DNA from: Chitinophagaceae bacterium DXS
GTDB taxonomy: Bacteria > Bacteroidota > Bacteroidia > Chitinophagales > Chitinophagaceae
Direction of reading: 5' to 3'
Length of the DNA: 64,000 bases
Assembly: GCA_030345135.1 (NCBI GenBank)
Contig: CP128386.1
Location: forward strand, 4,284,667 to 4,348,666
The translations under genes and the position numbers were made by a program. The notes beneath the pieces were generated by a model. That model was not told the DNA's origin. It worked only from the letters and a program-made list of their open reading frames with translations, and did no database searches. How positions within the stretch are numbered: the first letter of the stretch is position 1; each line of letters begins with the position of its first letter. Below are positions 44,401 through 53,342 of this stretch, piece by piece.

Positions 44401-47186
44401 GGCGGACATTCATCCGGATTACTTATCTCAAAATCAGCGACGGGTTTCACCACCTTTATTAGCTTTTCTTTGGTTATTGTATCCTTACAGGCTGGCATAT
44501 TTTGTTCCGCTACTGTGAGGGTTACTGAATACCGGTTCACATCTTCGGGATAGGCGTGCGTGGGGCTGGACAAGGAAGACGAGCTGCCATCGCCAAAAAG
44601 CCACACATTCATTGTTCCCGACGAAGTGGTGGATGCATTATAAAAATTCACGATCCCGCTTCCACACATGGAGTCCCTGCTAACGCTGAAACCTGCCTTT
44701 GGCCAATAGCTTTTAACCAACTTGCTGACGGTTTTTGGCGCCGACTTACATTTATCCACATCTGTTACGACGAGCTTTACAGAATACTCAGCCGCAACGG
44801 CCGATGCATTTTTGAAAGGCAATAAAATCTTTTCAGGGATATTGTCTTTAGTGTACGACAATGTGGGCGTTGATGGTTGAGCATCGCCTGTGCGCCATAT
44901 ATACCAATCCCATTTATCTATCGGTAAAGATGCATTCGGTGTGGACTTATCGGTGACGGCCTTGGTAAATTCAAGCGCTTTGCAGCTCAATATATCCGGT
45001 GCGTTATAATCCGCCTGCGGACCGCTGATTTGAACAAGATCAGGATATGTACCCTCTGTTATGCATCCGAGTTTATCAGTGATCTTGAGAGAAACCGGAT
45101 ATTTCCCGTTGGAACTGTACGTGTGTGTTGTGTAGCCATCTTCAGCAGGATCGAACGAACTGTTGTTGATTGTTTTGGTGGATTTATCGCCAAAGTTCCA
45201 TACATATTGCTTTACATACTGTGCATGAATTCCGGACGTTCTGAACGGCACCTGCGTCTGCGTACAAGTAGCAGTTTTAGTAAGATAAATGATTGGTTTT
45301 TCATCAATGATCACCATTTTTTTGGTTGATGTACTTACAGCTCCTGTTAATGCATCCTTTCTTGTTACTGTTACATCATATTCTCTCGTTCCCGCAGCGG
45401 TGTATGTGTGAACAACAGGGTTCTTATTTCCTGTTGTGGTACCATCTCCAAAATCCCAGCTCAAAACAGAATAGTTATTATCCGTTCGTTTGCTAAAGTC
45501 ATCCGTGAATATGATGGTGTTTTTATTTTCACAGGTGTTTAAAAAGCTAAATCCACCGCTGGCGGCATTTCCTCCGCTGCCACTGCCATCATCCCTGCAG
45601 TTGTCGTTAACCTGCACACTTATTCCATTTGAAACAGCAGTACATCCGTTTTCCGTGGCTATTTCTACCTTAACAATGTAAGAGCCTTCATTTATGTAAA
45701 AGTGACCAGCCGTATTTGTGGTTGTTGTTGAAGAGGTGTTATCGCCCCAGTCCCAGGTGTAAGATACTATTTGTTCATTCGCATTGGCTGCAGCCGTGGC
45801 CTGTATAACCAAAGGCTTACAGCCTTGTTGCGGAACAACATCCAGGGTTACCGATGGCTCCCGCAGATCCACAAATTGACTTACGGGTGAACTTTCGCAA
45901 CCCGATATTTTGTCCTTAATAGTAAACGTTACATACTTTGAGGCGGCAGAAACGTAAGTATGCTCCGGATCTTCCAATGTGCTCAATTGTCCGTCACCAA
46001 AGTTCCATACATATTCATAGCCGGTTCCTTTGTAGTTTGAAATATTATCGAACCGGATAGCGAAAGGCGACTTACAAAGATGTGTTGGTGTTGCCTGAAA
46101 CAAGGCTATCGGCGATGATTTGACGGTTGTGAAAGACGTAGCCTCGGAAGTACAGCCGATTGCCGACACCGCTTTTACTTTTATAAGATACGTTTCATTG
46201 TTGCTGAAGATGTGGCTTGCCGAAGCTCCGGCGGCGCTTGTATTATCATCCGGAAAGTACCATGTTATATTTTGTGCCAGCGATGAAGGGGAAGCGATGG
46301 CGGCATAGTTAGCAGATTTGCCAGTGCAGACTATTAACGGTGCCGACGAAATACTCACATTTGGCGTACCCGCATAAATGTAACGCGACGCGATAGATGA
46401 TGGACAGTTTGTACCATTGTTCACAGTTAACTTCACATTGAATAAGCCGGCGGCCTGGAACTCGTGTTGTGGATTTTTATTGCTTGAGGTTCCTCCGTCA
46501 CCAAAATCCCATGAATAACTAACGCTCCCATTCCCGGTAGATGTGTTATTGAAATTGATCGAGAAAGGACAGCTACATGAGCCATTTTTGTCGGAGCTAA
46601 ATGCCGCTTTCGCGGGGTCAAATACTTTTATTATTTCCTTTGCGGCAACTTCGCTCTTGCAGTTATAGTCATTGTAAACAATAAGAGAAACGGTAAAATC
46701 TTTTTTATCTGAAAAAGAATGTACAGGGTTTTGAACTGTACTGCTTCCGTCACCAAAATCCCACTGCCATTTGGTTATCGCACCTGAAGTGGTGGTGGAC
46801 CTATCGGTGAACGTAACATCCAGCGGCGCACAGCCTGCTACTGTGCTGGTTTCAAAACCGGCAACAGGTCTCGGTTTAACAATGATTGTTTTAGCACTTG
46901 AAACAAGCTGCCTTCCATCTTCCATCACCAGGGTTAGGGTAATTGGAAAATCTCCGTCTGTAATATAATTATGCCCGGCTTCAATATCCTTTGCTGCAAA
47001 CGTGCCGGTAGTGCCATCGCCAAAGTTCCAGGTACGCGACACTACATTTCCCGGGATATTCGACACATCCGTAAACTTTACAGCGACAGGTGTGCATACT
47101 CCGGAAAGGGAAGTATCAAAAGCCGGAGCTTGAGCAATTGTTTTTAATGACATTAACAGAGAAATATACAAGAACAACGGTCTCAT
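41424..47186 (-). CDS. Giant PKD-repeat surface protein with gliding-type C-terminal sorting domain
   Basis: 1920 residues. Signal at the N-terminus (LFLYISLLMSLKTIAQ). At least a dozen PKD or PKD-like domains follow, seen as repeated WDFGDG-type words (WNFGDGTTG, WQWDFGDGSST, YSWDFGDGGTS, WDWGDNTSS, WEFGDG-like later), mostly each with paired cysteines. The C-terminus is a gliding-motility-associated type B sorting domain: IPTAFTPNGDGINDIFYIRG, FRIFDRWGKLVFY, WNGVVGG, ending LKGTVLLIR. It is secreted by T9SS and attached to or released from the cell surface, as an adhesin. It is the longest gene in the window; no internal frameshift seen. Confidence 0.92.
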   Translation of the reverse strand: MRPLFLYISLLMSLKTIAQAPAFDTSLSGVCTPVAVKFTDVSNIPGNVVSRTWNFGDGTTGTFAAKDIEAGHNYITDGDFPITLTLVMEDGRQLVSSAKTIIVKPRPVAGFETSTVAGCAPLDVTFTDRSTTTSGAITKWQWDFGDGSSTVQNPVHSFSDKKDFTVSLIVYNDYNCKSEVAAKEIIKVFDPAKAAFSSDKNGSCSCPFSINFNNTSTGNGSVSYSWDFGDGGTSSNKNPQHEFQAAGLFNVKLTVNNGTNCPSSIASRYIYAGTPNVSISSAPLIVCTGKSANYAAIASPSSLAQNITWYFPDDNTSAAGASASHIFSNNETYLIKVKAVSAIGCTSEATSFTTVKSSPIALFQATPTHLCKSPFAIRFDNISNYKGTGYEYVWNFGDGQLSTLEDPEHTYVSAASKYVTFTIKDKISGCESSPVSQFVDLREPSVTLDVVPQQGCKPLVIQATAAANANEQIVSYTWDWGDNTSSTTTTNTAGHFYINEGSYIVKVEIATENGCTAVSNGISVQVNDNCRDDGSGSGGNAASGGFSFLNTCENKNTIIFTDDFSKRTDNNYSVLSWDFGDGTTTGNKNPVVHTYTAAGTREYDVTVTRKDALTGAVSTSTKKMVIIDEKPIIYLTKTATCTQTQVPFRTSGIHAQYVKQYVWNFGDKSTKTINNSSFDPAEDGYTTHTYSSNGKYPVSLKITDKLGCITEGTYPDLVQISGPQADYNAPDILSCKALEFTKAVTDKSTPNASLPIDKWDWYIWRTGDAQPSTPTLSYTKDNIPEKILLPFKNASAVAAEYSVKLVVTDVDKCKSAPKTVSKLVKSYWPKAGFSVSRDSMCGSGIVNFYNASTTSSGTMNVWLFGDGSSSSLSSPTHAYPEDVNRYSVTLTVAEQNMPACKDTITKEKLIKVVKPVADFEISNPDECPPVAVSCTNKSFNAGPGTWTFSEGGSSAQKDISGHLYEMGGDYMIKLHVEGVDGCIDEITKPIHIKGPAGKLRYENTVGCVPFDFEMKVTDTKNVTSYSWDFGDGTLPVDPTAFAQTHTYTAPRKYLPNVIISSDEGCHISLVNEDSVIVDKVSAAFQLDSLRFCGNGTASVKEVSAASAVSEIASYKWKVNGELISDEIHPTAFKYNTPGEYEIALEIKNEYGCEASANEKVSIYEEPVVSINGREVVCLAKEVASFDYSAGIERPDAIETYKWLINDSLISTNEHPNVNYRQAGVHDLKLIATTINGCIDSSSKRIVIDNVRASFTTSANSICGENRNIFFTNTSTPANTIAKAEWDFGDGNYSVANNGTSHKYDLYGDVKAALFVTTENGCTDKSDAITIHLNQSPVLNIKGNNVICLPSDSPVLNYKPDITSADPIHSYSWLIDGAFVSADTILNTNYRQSGKHNLTLISTTKNGCTDSAIMTITIDSVKADFLVLDSVRCGAGNVSFINTSSSAFPITGYLWRLDDSIYHDQSTLTRYYAGKGNHTASLHVTTENNCSSSLTKENAIEIYGNPAVELFANKESCLNTPVDFIALTSSEDKIISYQWIVNNTPVKGVAHHAVKMFSDTGNYIVSYKAISEHDCTDSSSMLLIVHPLPSPVITHDTTICRGSAVTLRATGTDNYSWNNGSGDNLATRTGASLSVKPLVSTNFYLTATNKYNCSITDSVFVKVDKPVDLKVCDTQTICKGAKAQLSATANTSLFLWDNYASLNNPTIASPIASPLTSTAYHVTGVSGNACPDEKKSVMVNVVDNPIVSLGSDITVPAGSPVTLHASASGNIKSYLWNIATASKCISCQDLNFIADHDESIVLRVLTQEGCTASDTIAVHVLCNKEAVYIPTAFTPNGDGINDIFYIRGHALKKIKNFRIFDRWGKLVFYRENFTPNDIKAGWNGVVGGRPTAQSSTFIYIVDAVCQEDKNIQLKGTVLLIR

Positions 47187-47446
47187 GAAAGGATTTGGAG
47201 TTGAATTAGAACATGGAACTAAATTGGATTGTTACAACGTTAGGGCGCTACCCGTGTTTCTCACGGCTGCTATTGAATGGTTGTGACAGCGCTGAATAAT
47301 TACCCGTATTTGAACAATTGTTGAAAAACGAAGTCATGCAATTATTGGTGTTCAGTTTTTAAGGGAAGCATGAGTTTTATAAAAGGGCGACAACCAAATA
47401 TAAAAAAGTTTTATGTAAAAAGTTTACTCAACCTTTCCCTTATTAT

Positions 47447-48859
47447 TTACCAGATCCACCACTCAGCACCGATGCCAATAAACTGACCGATGCTCTTAGC
47501 TCCAGACTGTTGCAGATAAGTTGAATACAGATTGTTTGAAGCGAACTTGTTATAAAAAGCACATTCATATACAAGCCTGATCTGTGGTCTGGCCCACACG
47601 TCGCGTTTTCCGGTAGGAACTATTGTGGGAATAATACCCAGCTTAAACATGGTTGCATACGGTTGGGAACCATCTTTTCTGGCAGCGTAGTTGGCTTCAT
47701 GGAGCAAGTGAAACCAATTGGTTATGTACCATTGCCCTCTGAAGCCAACTGCCAGATCGGTTTTTCTGTTAAATACCTGCCTGTTCATAAAGTCCGGAGC
47801 CTTATTTGTACTATCTGCCGCACCCTTGCTATGGGTATAAAGTGCATATCCGTTCAGGGAATAATTCCTGTTAAAGTTGGCAAGAAAATGTTCTGTGAGC
47901 GCAATTGAATAAGCGTTCTTAAACTTTCCGGTTTGCAAATTGGGAGCTCCGTAAGTAAGGAAGGTTTTTGAACCACCACCATCTCCGCCATTTGCGATTC
48001 CATATCCATAACGTGCAGAAAATTGCTGAAAAGATCCGTCGAGGAACTGTTTTATCGGGATAATATGTTTTACACCAAGAACAAAGCCGAGATCCGCAGG
48101 GTAATTATATCTTGTTGTATCGCTTACCGTTGCATTGTTGAGCTTGTGGAATTCGCCCAATATTTTAAACTGTCCCCATTTATTGCTAAAAAGCTGTTGC
48201 TCCAGGATATAAACCTGCCTGCCGCGGAGACCGAGCACTGGCGTATTGTTTACAATGTTCAGATAGAAATATGGCGGCACAGAACTGCTTGTATCTACTG
48301 CACCGGGCAGCATTACAGCGAATTGCGTGTTTTTGTACTTGATGCCAAAGCCCTGGCTGGTGTGATCATCAAAGTAAAAATAATCGGCGATATGAATATC
48401 ACCTCCCCTGAAATAGCGTGCTCCCACCCAAACGGACCAGTTTGATCCTGCAATTTTCTTTGCTTCTACATATAGTTCCGGAATAGCTGTGGTGATACTA
48501 CCGAATGATTTGGAAGTACTTCCTCCGATCAGTTGTCCTTGAGTGGGAAAAAAACCAAACCTGACCTGTGCATCAATGCTGGTGGTATCTTTATTGGCAG
48601 TTACAGGACTGAAATGAAGTGCACCGGCAAGTTCAAAATAATCACCTTCCTCCAGGCGACCGCCTACTGCGCCCATGCCGTTCAGGTTAAGATTGCGCCC
48701 TACAGAGCCAGTAATACCAGGCGCCCAGCCCACACCCACGCGACCATAAGAGCCGAAGGAAAAAAGTTTGTTGCGAACAACCGGTTCCTGGGCCAGGCTG
48801 AAGAATGACAAGCAGATTCCCAACCATGTACAAAGAACATACAATGCTTTCCGGTACAT
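47447..48859 (-). CDS. LamB-like carbohydrate porin
   Basis: 470 residues with a signal ending FFSLAQEP. The mature start KLFSFGSYGRVGVGWAP corresponds to the maltoporin opening, and WVGARYFRGGDIHIADYFYF, then DDHTSQGFGI, matches the maltoporin constriction-loop region in pattern. The C-terminus ends in an aromatic (AEWWIW), as expected for outer-membrane barrels. It may pass sugars or other small solutes; specificity for maltose is not shown. It lies 14 kb from the starch locus with no sugar gene beside it. It is downstream of the FMN-binding gene with a 137-bp gap. Confidence 0.75.
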   Translation of the reverse strand: MYRKALYVLCTWLGICLSFFSLAQEPVVRNKLFSFGSYGRVGVGWAPGITGSVGRNLNLNGMGAVGGRLEEGDYFELAGALHFSPVTANKDTTSIDAQVRFGFFPTQGQLIGGSTSKSFGSITTAIPELYVEAKKIAGSNWSVWVGARYFRGGDIHIADYFYFDDHTSQGFGIKYKNTQFAVMLPGAVDTSSSVPPYFYLNIVNNTPVLGLRGRQVYILEQQLFSNKWGQFKILGEFHKLNNATVSDTTRYNYPADLGFVLGVKHIIPIKQFLDGSFQQFSARYGYGIANGGDGGGSKTFLTYGAPNLQTGKFKNAYSIALTEHFLANFNRNYSLNGYALYTHSKGAADSTNKAPDFMNRQVFNRKTDLAVGFRGQWYITNWFHLLHEANYAARKDGSQPYATMFKLGIIPTIVPTGKRDVWARPQIRLVYECAFYNKFASNNLYSTYLQQSGAKSIGQFIGIGAEWWIW

Positions 48860-48996
48860 AGCGAAAGTTGGTTTATCTTATAACAACAAAAGGTAAAATG
48901 AGTTGAAATAAAAGAAACTAAATTTCACATATAACCGTAAAACCAAATAAGTGGTTTTTACGGATACGCTTTGTTTACCGCGAACACCTGACCCGG

Positions 48997-49449
48997 CTAT
49001 TTATAGGCAACAAACAATCCACCTGATTCATTTCTTTCCCAAATGATTTTTCGTCCGAAACCCATACTGCTGTCTGTTAATTTAACTGCACTTAGGCGGA
49101 TGGTAAAAATTTCTCCTTTCATGGCAATCGCCAGGGGATGTCTTTTATTATAAAAGAACGAAGCATCTCTGCATAAAAGATGCTTCGGATCAAGAACCTC
49201 TCCGTTAAATTGTATGCCTTTTATCGCCAGCTTGTTTAATTTGTCTGGCAAAATGGTACCTGAAACGCGCGCGTTTTCCCTGATTAAAAGAGCATGTTTT
49301 GAATTGGAAGAAGACTTAAAGTAAATAAGTCCTTCTTCAGCATTGAAAGCGAAAAAACATGTAAAACAATAAGGCTGGGCTTCAGTATCGATACAGCAAA
49401 TAGTAGCCGCTGTTTGTTCTTTTATAAAATCTGCAATCTGCTCATTCAT
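48997..49449 (-). CDS. Pyridoxamine 5'-phosphate oxidase-like FMN-binding protein
   Basis: 150 residues, single domain, no signal. It has the split-barrel layout of the PNPOx-like family: ATICCIDTEAQPYCFTCFFA, YFKSSSNSKHALLIRENARV and FNGEVLDPKHLLC. Binds FMN or F420-type flavin in relatives; the reaction here is not known. The start is set at 49449 because MNEQIADFIKEQ is the normal family opening; the frame opens 18 codons earlier. A clear TATCTTTG promoter word lies 33 nt upstream. Confidence 0.8.
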   Translation of the reverse strand: MNEQIADFIKEQTAATICCIDTEAQPYCFTCFFAFNAEEGLIYFKSSSNSKHALLIRENARVSGTILPDKLNKLAIKGIQFNGEVLDPKHLLCRDASFFYNKRHPLAIAMKGEIFTIRLSAVKLTDSSMGFGRKIIWERNESGGLFVAYK

Positions 49450-49481
49450 AGTACAGTGTTTATTTTTATTGGCAGAAGGCG

Positions 49482-49489
49482 CAAAGATA
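49482..49489 (-). promoter_or_regulatory. -7 promoter element TATCTTTG of the FMN-binding gene
   Basis: Exact TAnnTTTG match on the minus strand, followed by CGCC, 32 nt before the start codon. A small palindrome GGACAAAAATGTCC (49498-49511) sits directly upstream and could bind a regulator. Confidence 0.55.
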
Positions 49490-49558
49490 GCAATTATGGA
49501 CAAAAATGTCCTTAATAGAGTCGTTATTCAACGATCATTGGGTATATTCCTTAAAAAA

Positions 49559-49588
49559 AACACGACTTCTGCTTTCAGAAGTCGTGTT
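49559..49588 (-). terminator. Intrinsic terminator of the YFFDTDPG-repeat gene
   Basis: Perfect 13-bp arms (AACACGACTTCTG at 49559-49571, complement at 49576-49588) with a 4-nt loop. On the minus strand the stem is followed by eight Ts. It lies 25 nt after the stop of the gene at 49613. Confidence 0.9.
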
Positions 49589-49612
49589 AAACAATTATCC
49601 GGGTAAAATCCA

Positions 49613-51115
49613 TTATTGCACCACCAGTTTTTCGGTAGTCACTTTCGTTCCATCAACTACACTTACCATGTACAGGCCTTTTGGCAGCATACCTATTTGA
49701 AGTGTCTGAATACTTTTGTTTGTTATGTTTTCTTTAATGAGCGCATGTCCTTTTAAATCGGTAACAGTAAGCCATACAGATTTTTCCTGGTTATGAACAG
49801 TCCGGGTAACTGTTACATAACTGGTAGCGGGATTCGGGTAGAATTTAATTCCGTTGTCCTTTTTCCTGTTAATCCATACTGCTTCTATATTACTGTAGGA
49901 AACATTTCCATTGGCATCGGTTTGCTTTATGCGATAGTAGTTAACACCTTCAACAGGTGCTTCATCCAGGTAATCCAATGCTTCCACTTTCTGTTGTTTT
50001 CTTGCGGATGCTGCAGGATTCAGTGGCTTGAATGTAATGCTGTTGGGCCCCCGTTCAACCATATAAGTTGAGCTTTCATCAGCCATTTCCGGTGTCCAGT
50101 TAAGCCTTATTTTATCATCATTTTGCAGAGCGATCAGGTGGATAGAAGCGGCGGAGGCAGTTACTGTAAATGAGTCCACACGCACAAGGCTCCAGTTGTT
50201 CTTCGCATCCTTTACACGCAAATGCAGATAATGTTTTTTACCCGTAGTAAGTCCGGATGGTACTAATAGCGCAAGTGTTTTCTTAACCGTGTCGGCTTGC
50301 GGTGAAATTGTTACGGCATGTCCTTTTCCAACGCCGGGATCGGTATCTACAAAGTATTCAGCCGCAGCTATGGACGGCATGTTAGCTGCAAATGCGGTTA
50401 CGTGAATTAAGCCACTTGCTGCCGGACCATAATGGCCAGATGTATCCTTAAACCTGATGTATAAAACATGCAGGCCTTCCTGCAAATTGCCGACTGAAAG
50501 AGACTGTGTTGTGCTTATAATATCAGACCGGCTAAAGGATAATTTGGTTCCTTTATCTTTCCCCGGATCTGTATCAAAAAAATATTCTGCACCGGACAGT
50601 TGCGGCATCGCCGAAGCATGGGCCGTGATATTTACCGGCCATGCGCTAACAGGACCGTAATGTCCAGCACTGTCATTATATCGCAAATACAATATATGCG
50701 TACCTTCTTTCAGGTTCTTAGCTGTGAACAACTGTGTGGTGATAACCGATTGTGCTCCGGAAACATTTATTGGTGCCGCCTTGTTTGTGCCGGGATCTGT
50801 GTCAAAAAAATACTCCATTGTTTTCAGGCCTGGCATATCGAAATATTTATCAACCGCAATAAGAGTCGATGTCCAGGATCCCCATTGCCTGTTTTCATTC
50901 TGAAAACGGATGTACAAGATGTGAGGGCCTTGTGACAGCCCTGCAGCAGATAAGCTAAAGGTACTTCTGATGGTATCGGCAGCAGTAAAAGTTATCGATT
51001 TGGCTTTGCCTGAACCCGGGTCCGTATCAAAGAAATATTCCAGTCGGGATAGCTTTTGTCCTTTAGAAACCAGGAATCCAAGCAGTAGAGCCAATATGTA
51101 TAGTGTCCTTTTCAT
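49613..51115 (-). CDS. T9SS-exported protein with four YFFDTDPG repeats
   Basis: 500 residues. Signal ending VSKGQKLS. Four consecutive repeats of about 75 residues begin EYFFDTDPGSGK, EYFFDTDPGTNK, EYFFDTDPGKDK and EYFVDTDPGVGK, each closing with GPHILYIRF, GTHILYLRY, GLHVLYIRF or KHYLHLRVKD. The third repeat ends before residue 275; a fibronectin-like segment follows (IRLNWTPEMADESSTYMVER). The C-terminus is a type A T9SS sorting domain (IKFYPNPATSYVTVTRTV, LPKGLYMVSVVDG, TTEKLVVQ). It is secreted and cell-surface exposed. Function unknown; the acidic DTDPG turns could bind calcium. An intrinsic terminator follows. Confidence 0.88.
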   Translation of the reverse strand: MKRTLYILALLLGFLVSKGQKLSRLEYFFDTDPGSGKAKSITFTAADTIRSTFSLSAAGLSQGPHILYIRFQNENRQWGSWTSTLIAVDKYFDMPGLKTMEYFFDTDPGTNKAAPINVSGAQSVITTQLFTAKNLKEGTHILYLRYNDSAGHYGPVSAWPVNITAHASAMPQLSGAEYFFDTDPGKDKGTKLSFSRSDIISTTQSLSVGNLQEGLHVLYIRFKDTSGHYGPAASGLIHVTAFAANMPSIAAAEYFVDTDPGVGKGHAVTISPQADTVKKTLALLVPSGLTTGKKHYLHLRVKDAKNNWSLVRVDSFTVTASAASIHLIALQNDDKIRLNWTPEMADESSTYMVERGPNSITFKPLNPAASARKQQKVEALDYLDEAPVEGVNYYRIKQTDANGNVSYSNIEAVWINRKKDNGIKFYPNPATSYVTVTRTVHNQEKSVWLTVTDLKGHALIKENITNKSIQTLQIGMLPKGLYMVSVVDGTKVTTEKLVVQ

Positions 51116-51378
51116 TATAAAATGTTGTTTATTGGCGGAGTGTAAGTGCATTCAGAAACAAATGAATCCAGCCACAATCAAATAGACGTTTGGTATGATA
51201 CGCCCCGTTATAAGCATACTTTCACCGGCTGTATTCTTTCATGGAGGATTCATTGTCAAGGGGGTCTTTGGTTCACTTTAATACAGGGGCCGGGTTTAAA
51301 CCTGGTAACGAGTAACTGATAATGCTTGCTTTATCCGCCAGGTTACAGAAGATGCATCACTAAACATGGAACAGGTAA

Positions 51379-52452
51379 CTAATTGTTTTTCCGTGCTTCA
51401 AGCGTAACTGAAAGCGTTCCGTTAGATGCTACCGTCGGGTTCGCAATTTTCATCGTGAAGATATAAGGCAATCTGCTGGTTCTGCTATTGTTCCAGTTCA
51501 GGCTTCCGGTTGTGTTGTACAATAAGCCCATATCTTTTCCATCGTTGCCTTTATTATTTGCAGGACCAGCAGCAATGGTAAAGTTCAACAAGGGGTTATC
51601 TGTTCCGCTATTAACCAATGCCTGGTCTGCCATCTGCGGATCCTGGTTAAGAACATTGCCACCACCATCAACATTGCTGTTTTGTGTCCAGGGTGCGGTT
51701 GCGGGAGTATTGAACGTTATATTGTTTTTGAAAGTGCATTTTACGGTGGAAGATGTGCCATATACCGGAGCTGCTTTGCTGAAAATATTATTCTGAATTA
51801 CAAGGTTGTAGCAGGCATAATAACTGTTTGTTCCAAACGGATAATACAAGCCGCTGTAATAAAACAGGTTATGATCTACGACAATATTGGAAGAATTTGT
51901 GAAATAGAGAATCCCGCCGGCATAAAACAGGTTGTTCTGAATAATAAAATTGGAAAAGTAAGAAGCTACATTTGCCTGGATGTAAGATTTTTCAAACCAA
52001 TTGCCTTCAAACAGGTAGCCGCTATAAGTAAGCGTGTTGGCGCCGATGGTAATACTTCCTGTGAAATGGTTACGGATAAAACGGAGGTTGTTGATGGAAG
52101 CTGTAGTAATATTCAGTCCCACAAATGTGAGTCCCTGGATTTCAGATCCGCTTGCTACGGCGTTATTGATCACGCTTGTTGCAACTGTAGCAGGCACAGC
52201 AGAGATCTGACTTTGTGGCCACCAGCCTGGCCCTATAATTACCACGCGTTTATTTGCCAGGGTAAAGCCGGTATAAGTTAAGGATGTGCCTTGCACCATG
52301 ATAGTGTCTCCGTTTCCACTTGCATCTATTGCAGCCTGAATGGTGCTATACTGTGCAGAAGGAGTTGGTATGTTACAAACTGTTCTTACAGCAGCGAAAG
52401 AAAAACTGCAAATCATTAACAACAGCGGCAGGAAAGTGTATATCTTTTTCAT
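51379..52452 (-). CDS. Right-handed parallel beta-helix protein, exported
   Basis: 357 residues with a signal ending CSFSFAAVR. The opening STIQAAIDASGNGDTIMVQG and the repeated short turns (LTFVGLNITTASINNLRFIR, IIQNNLFYAGGILYFTNSS, IVVDHNLFYYSG) are typical of pectate-lyase-like beta-helix proteins. Asparagine-rich ladder positions are visible. No catalytic set is identified, and no T9SS sorting domain is visible at the end, so it may be periplasmic or secreted otherwise. The start is set at 52452, since the frame opens 34 codons earlier without a signal. The YFFDTDPG-repeat gene follows after 263 bp. Confidence 0.82.
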   Translation of the reverse strand: MKKIYTFLPLLLMICSFSFAAVRTVCNIPTPSAQYSTIQAAIDASGNGDTIMVQGTSLTYTGFTLANKRVVIIGPGWWPQSQISAVPATVATSVINNAVASGSEIQGLTFVGLNITTASINNLRFIRNHFTGSITIGANTLTYSGYLFEGNWFEKSYIQANVASYFSNFIIQNNLFYAGGILYFTNSSNIVVDHNLFYYSGLYYPFGTNSYYACYNLVIQNNIFSKAAPVYGTSSTVKCTFKNNITFNTPATAPWTQNSNVDGGGNVLNQDPQMADQALVNSGTDNPLLNFTIAAGPANNKGNDGKDMGLLYNTTGSLNWNNSRTSRLPYIFTMKIANPTVASNGTLSVTLEARKNN

Positions 52453-52714
52453 TTTTCTGAGTTTTCTTTTAACAGATGATAATATTTTGGTTAGCAGCAA
52501 CCTCCAATACACAAAAAAGTATTGATCAACCATTCGTTTGTATGGTTGGTACATTGCGACACTTGAGTGAACCGGGATTACTTTATTGAACGACTATCAG
52601 AATTGTGTTGTAAACCTAGTATTGGCCACAGGTTTTTGCAATCAGCATTTATTTTTTGAAGATGCTTTATGATTTTCTGACAGAAAGGATTGATTTTTTG
52701 AAAAGGCGAGGTTG

Positions 52715-52770
52715 GGTTTCACGCGGCGAACGCAAAGAAGCGGCGGCGCTGCGGAAAACCATGCTTCACG
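52715..52770. repeat. GC-rich repeat, truncated copy
   Basis: TTTCACGCGGCGAACGCAAA, then GAAGCGGCGGCGCTGCGG, matches half a unit of the 92-bp family of 19.9-20.4 kb and its relative at 3890. Confidence 0.65.
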
Positions 52771-52835
52771 TTTTAGTGAACAGGCAAGATGTTTAACAAC
52801 CACAAAAAGAGAAACATTTTAGAAAAAGTCAACTA

Positions 52836-53001
52836 AATCCCGAAGGGATGAAATTGTTATAGAATGATATAGACGGCGGTATTTAAAACCCGAAGCCCGC
52901 CTGACCGGACGGGCAGGGGTTGACATTATACTATGCCACCCTTTCAGGGTTTGAATAAATAATTTATGCATTTACTATAATAATTTCATCCCTTCGGGAT
53001 T
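52836..53001. repeat. 166-bp element with AATCCCGAAGGGATGAAATT inverted ends
   Basis: Left end 52836-52862 (AATCCCGAAGGGATGAAATT, then GTTATAG) and right end 52975-53001 are complementary with one mismatch over 27 positions. The interior has a second GC-rich word, CCCGCCTGACCGGACGGGCA, itself palindromic. No gene is seen inside. The end motif is a frequent intergenic word in Bacteroidota. Confidence 0.8.
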
Positions 53002-53183
53002 GTATCGGGTAATGATAGCCAGGTAGCCAACTTAGTCTCAGAAAAAAAATTCATAATTCGCACCAGAATGATGCATTCCATTTTGAAGTTTTTTATTGTC
53101 ATGCGGTTTTTCATTGCTTTCGGAGCCGTAAGTAAAACGTGGTTAACCACAATCAAAAAGAGATGACAGTACGCTTTTTGATC

Positions 53184-53342
53184 GGTAGCCCGTAGGGCTT
53201 TAAGCTCAATAGATATTCTAACATACATGGTCTTTATTGTCCGTAGGACATTAACCCTTTTTATTTGGTTAAAGCCCAACGGGCTACAAGGTTCCCGATT
53301 CGATTATTTCTATTGAGCTTTATTCCCTACGGGAAAAATTGC
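53184..53342. repeat. GCCCGTAGGGC/TCCGTAGGAC repeat, relative of the 552-bp family
   Basis: Contains GTAGCCCGTAGGGCTTTAAG, CTCAATAG, TTATTGTCCGTAGGACATTA, an inner AAAGCCCAACGGGCTAC and TATTGAGCTTTATTCCCTAC. It is a shorter, diverged version of the arms in the 11.6-13.4 kb array, in mirrored order. Confidence 0.75.

Noticed and set aside
52986-53279. 97-residue minus-strand frame in the repeat nest
   Set aside because: Falls across two repeat families and has no family resemblance.
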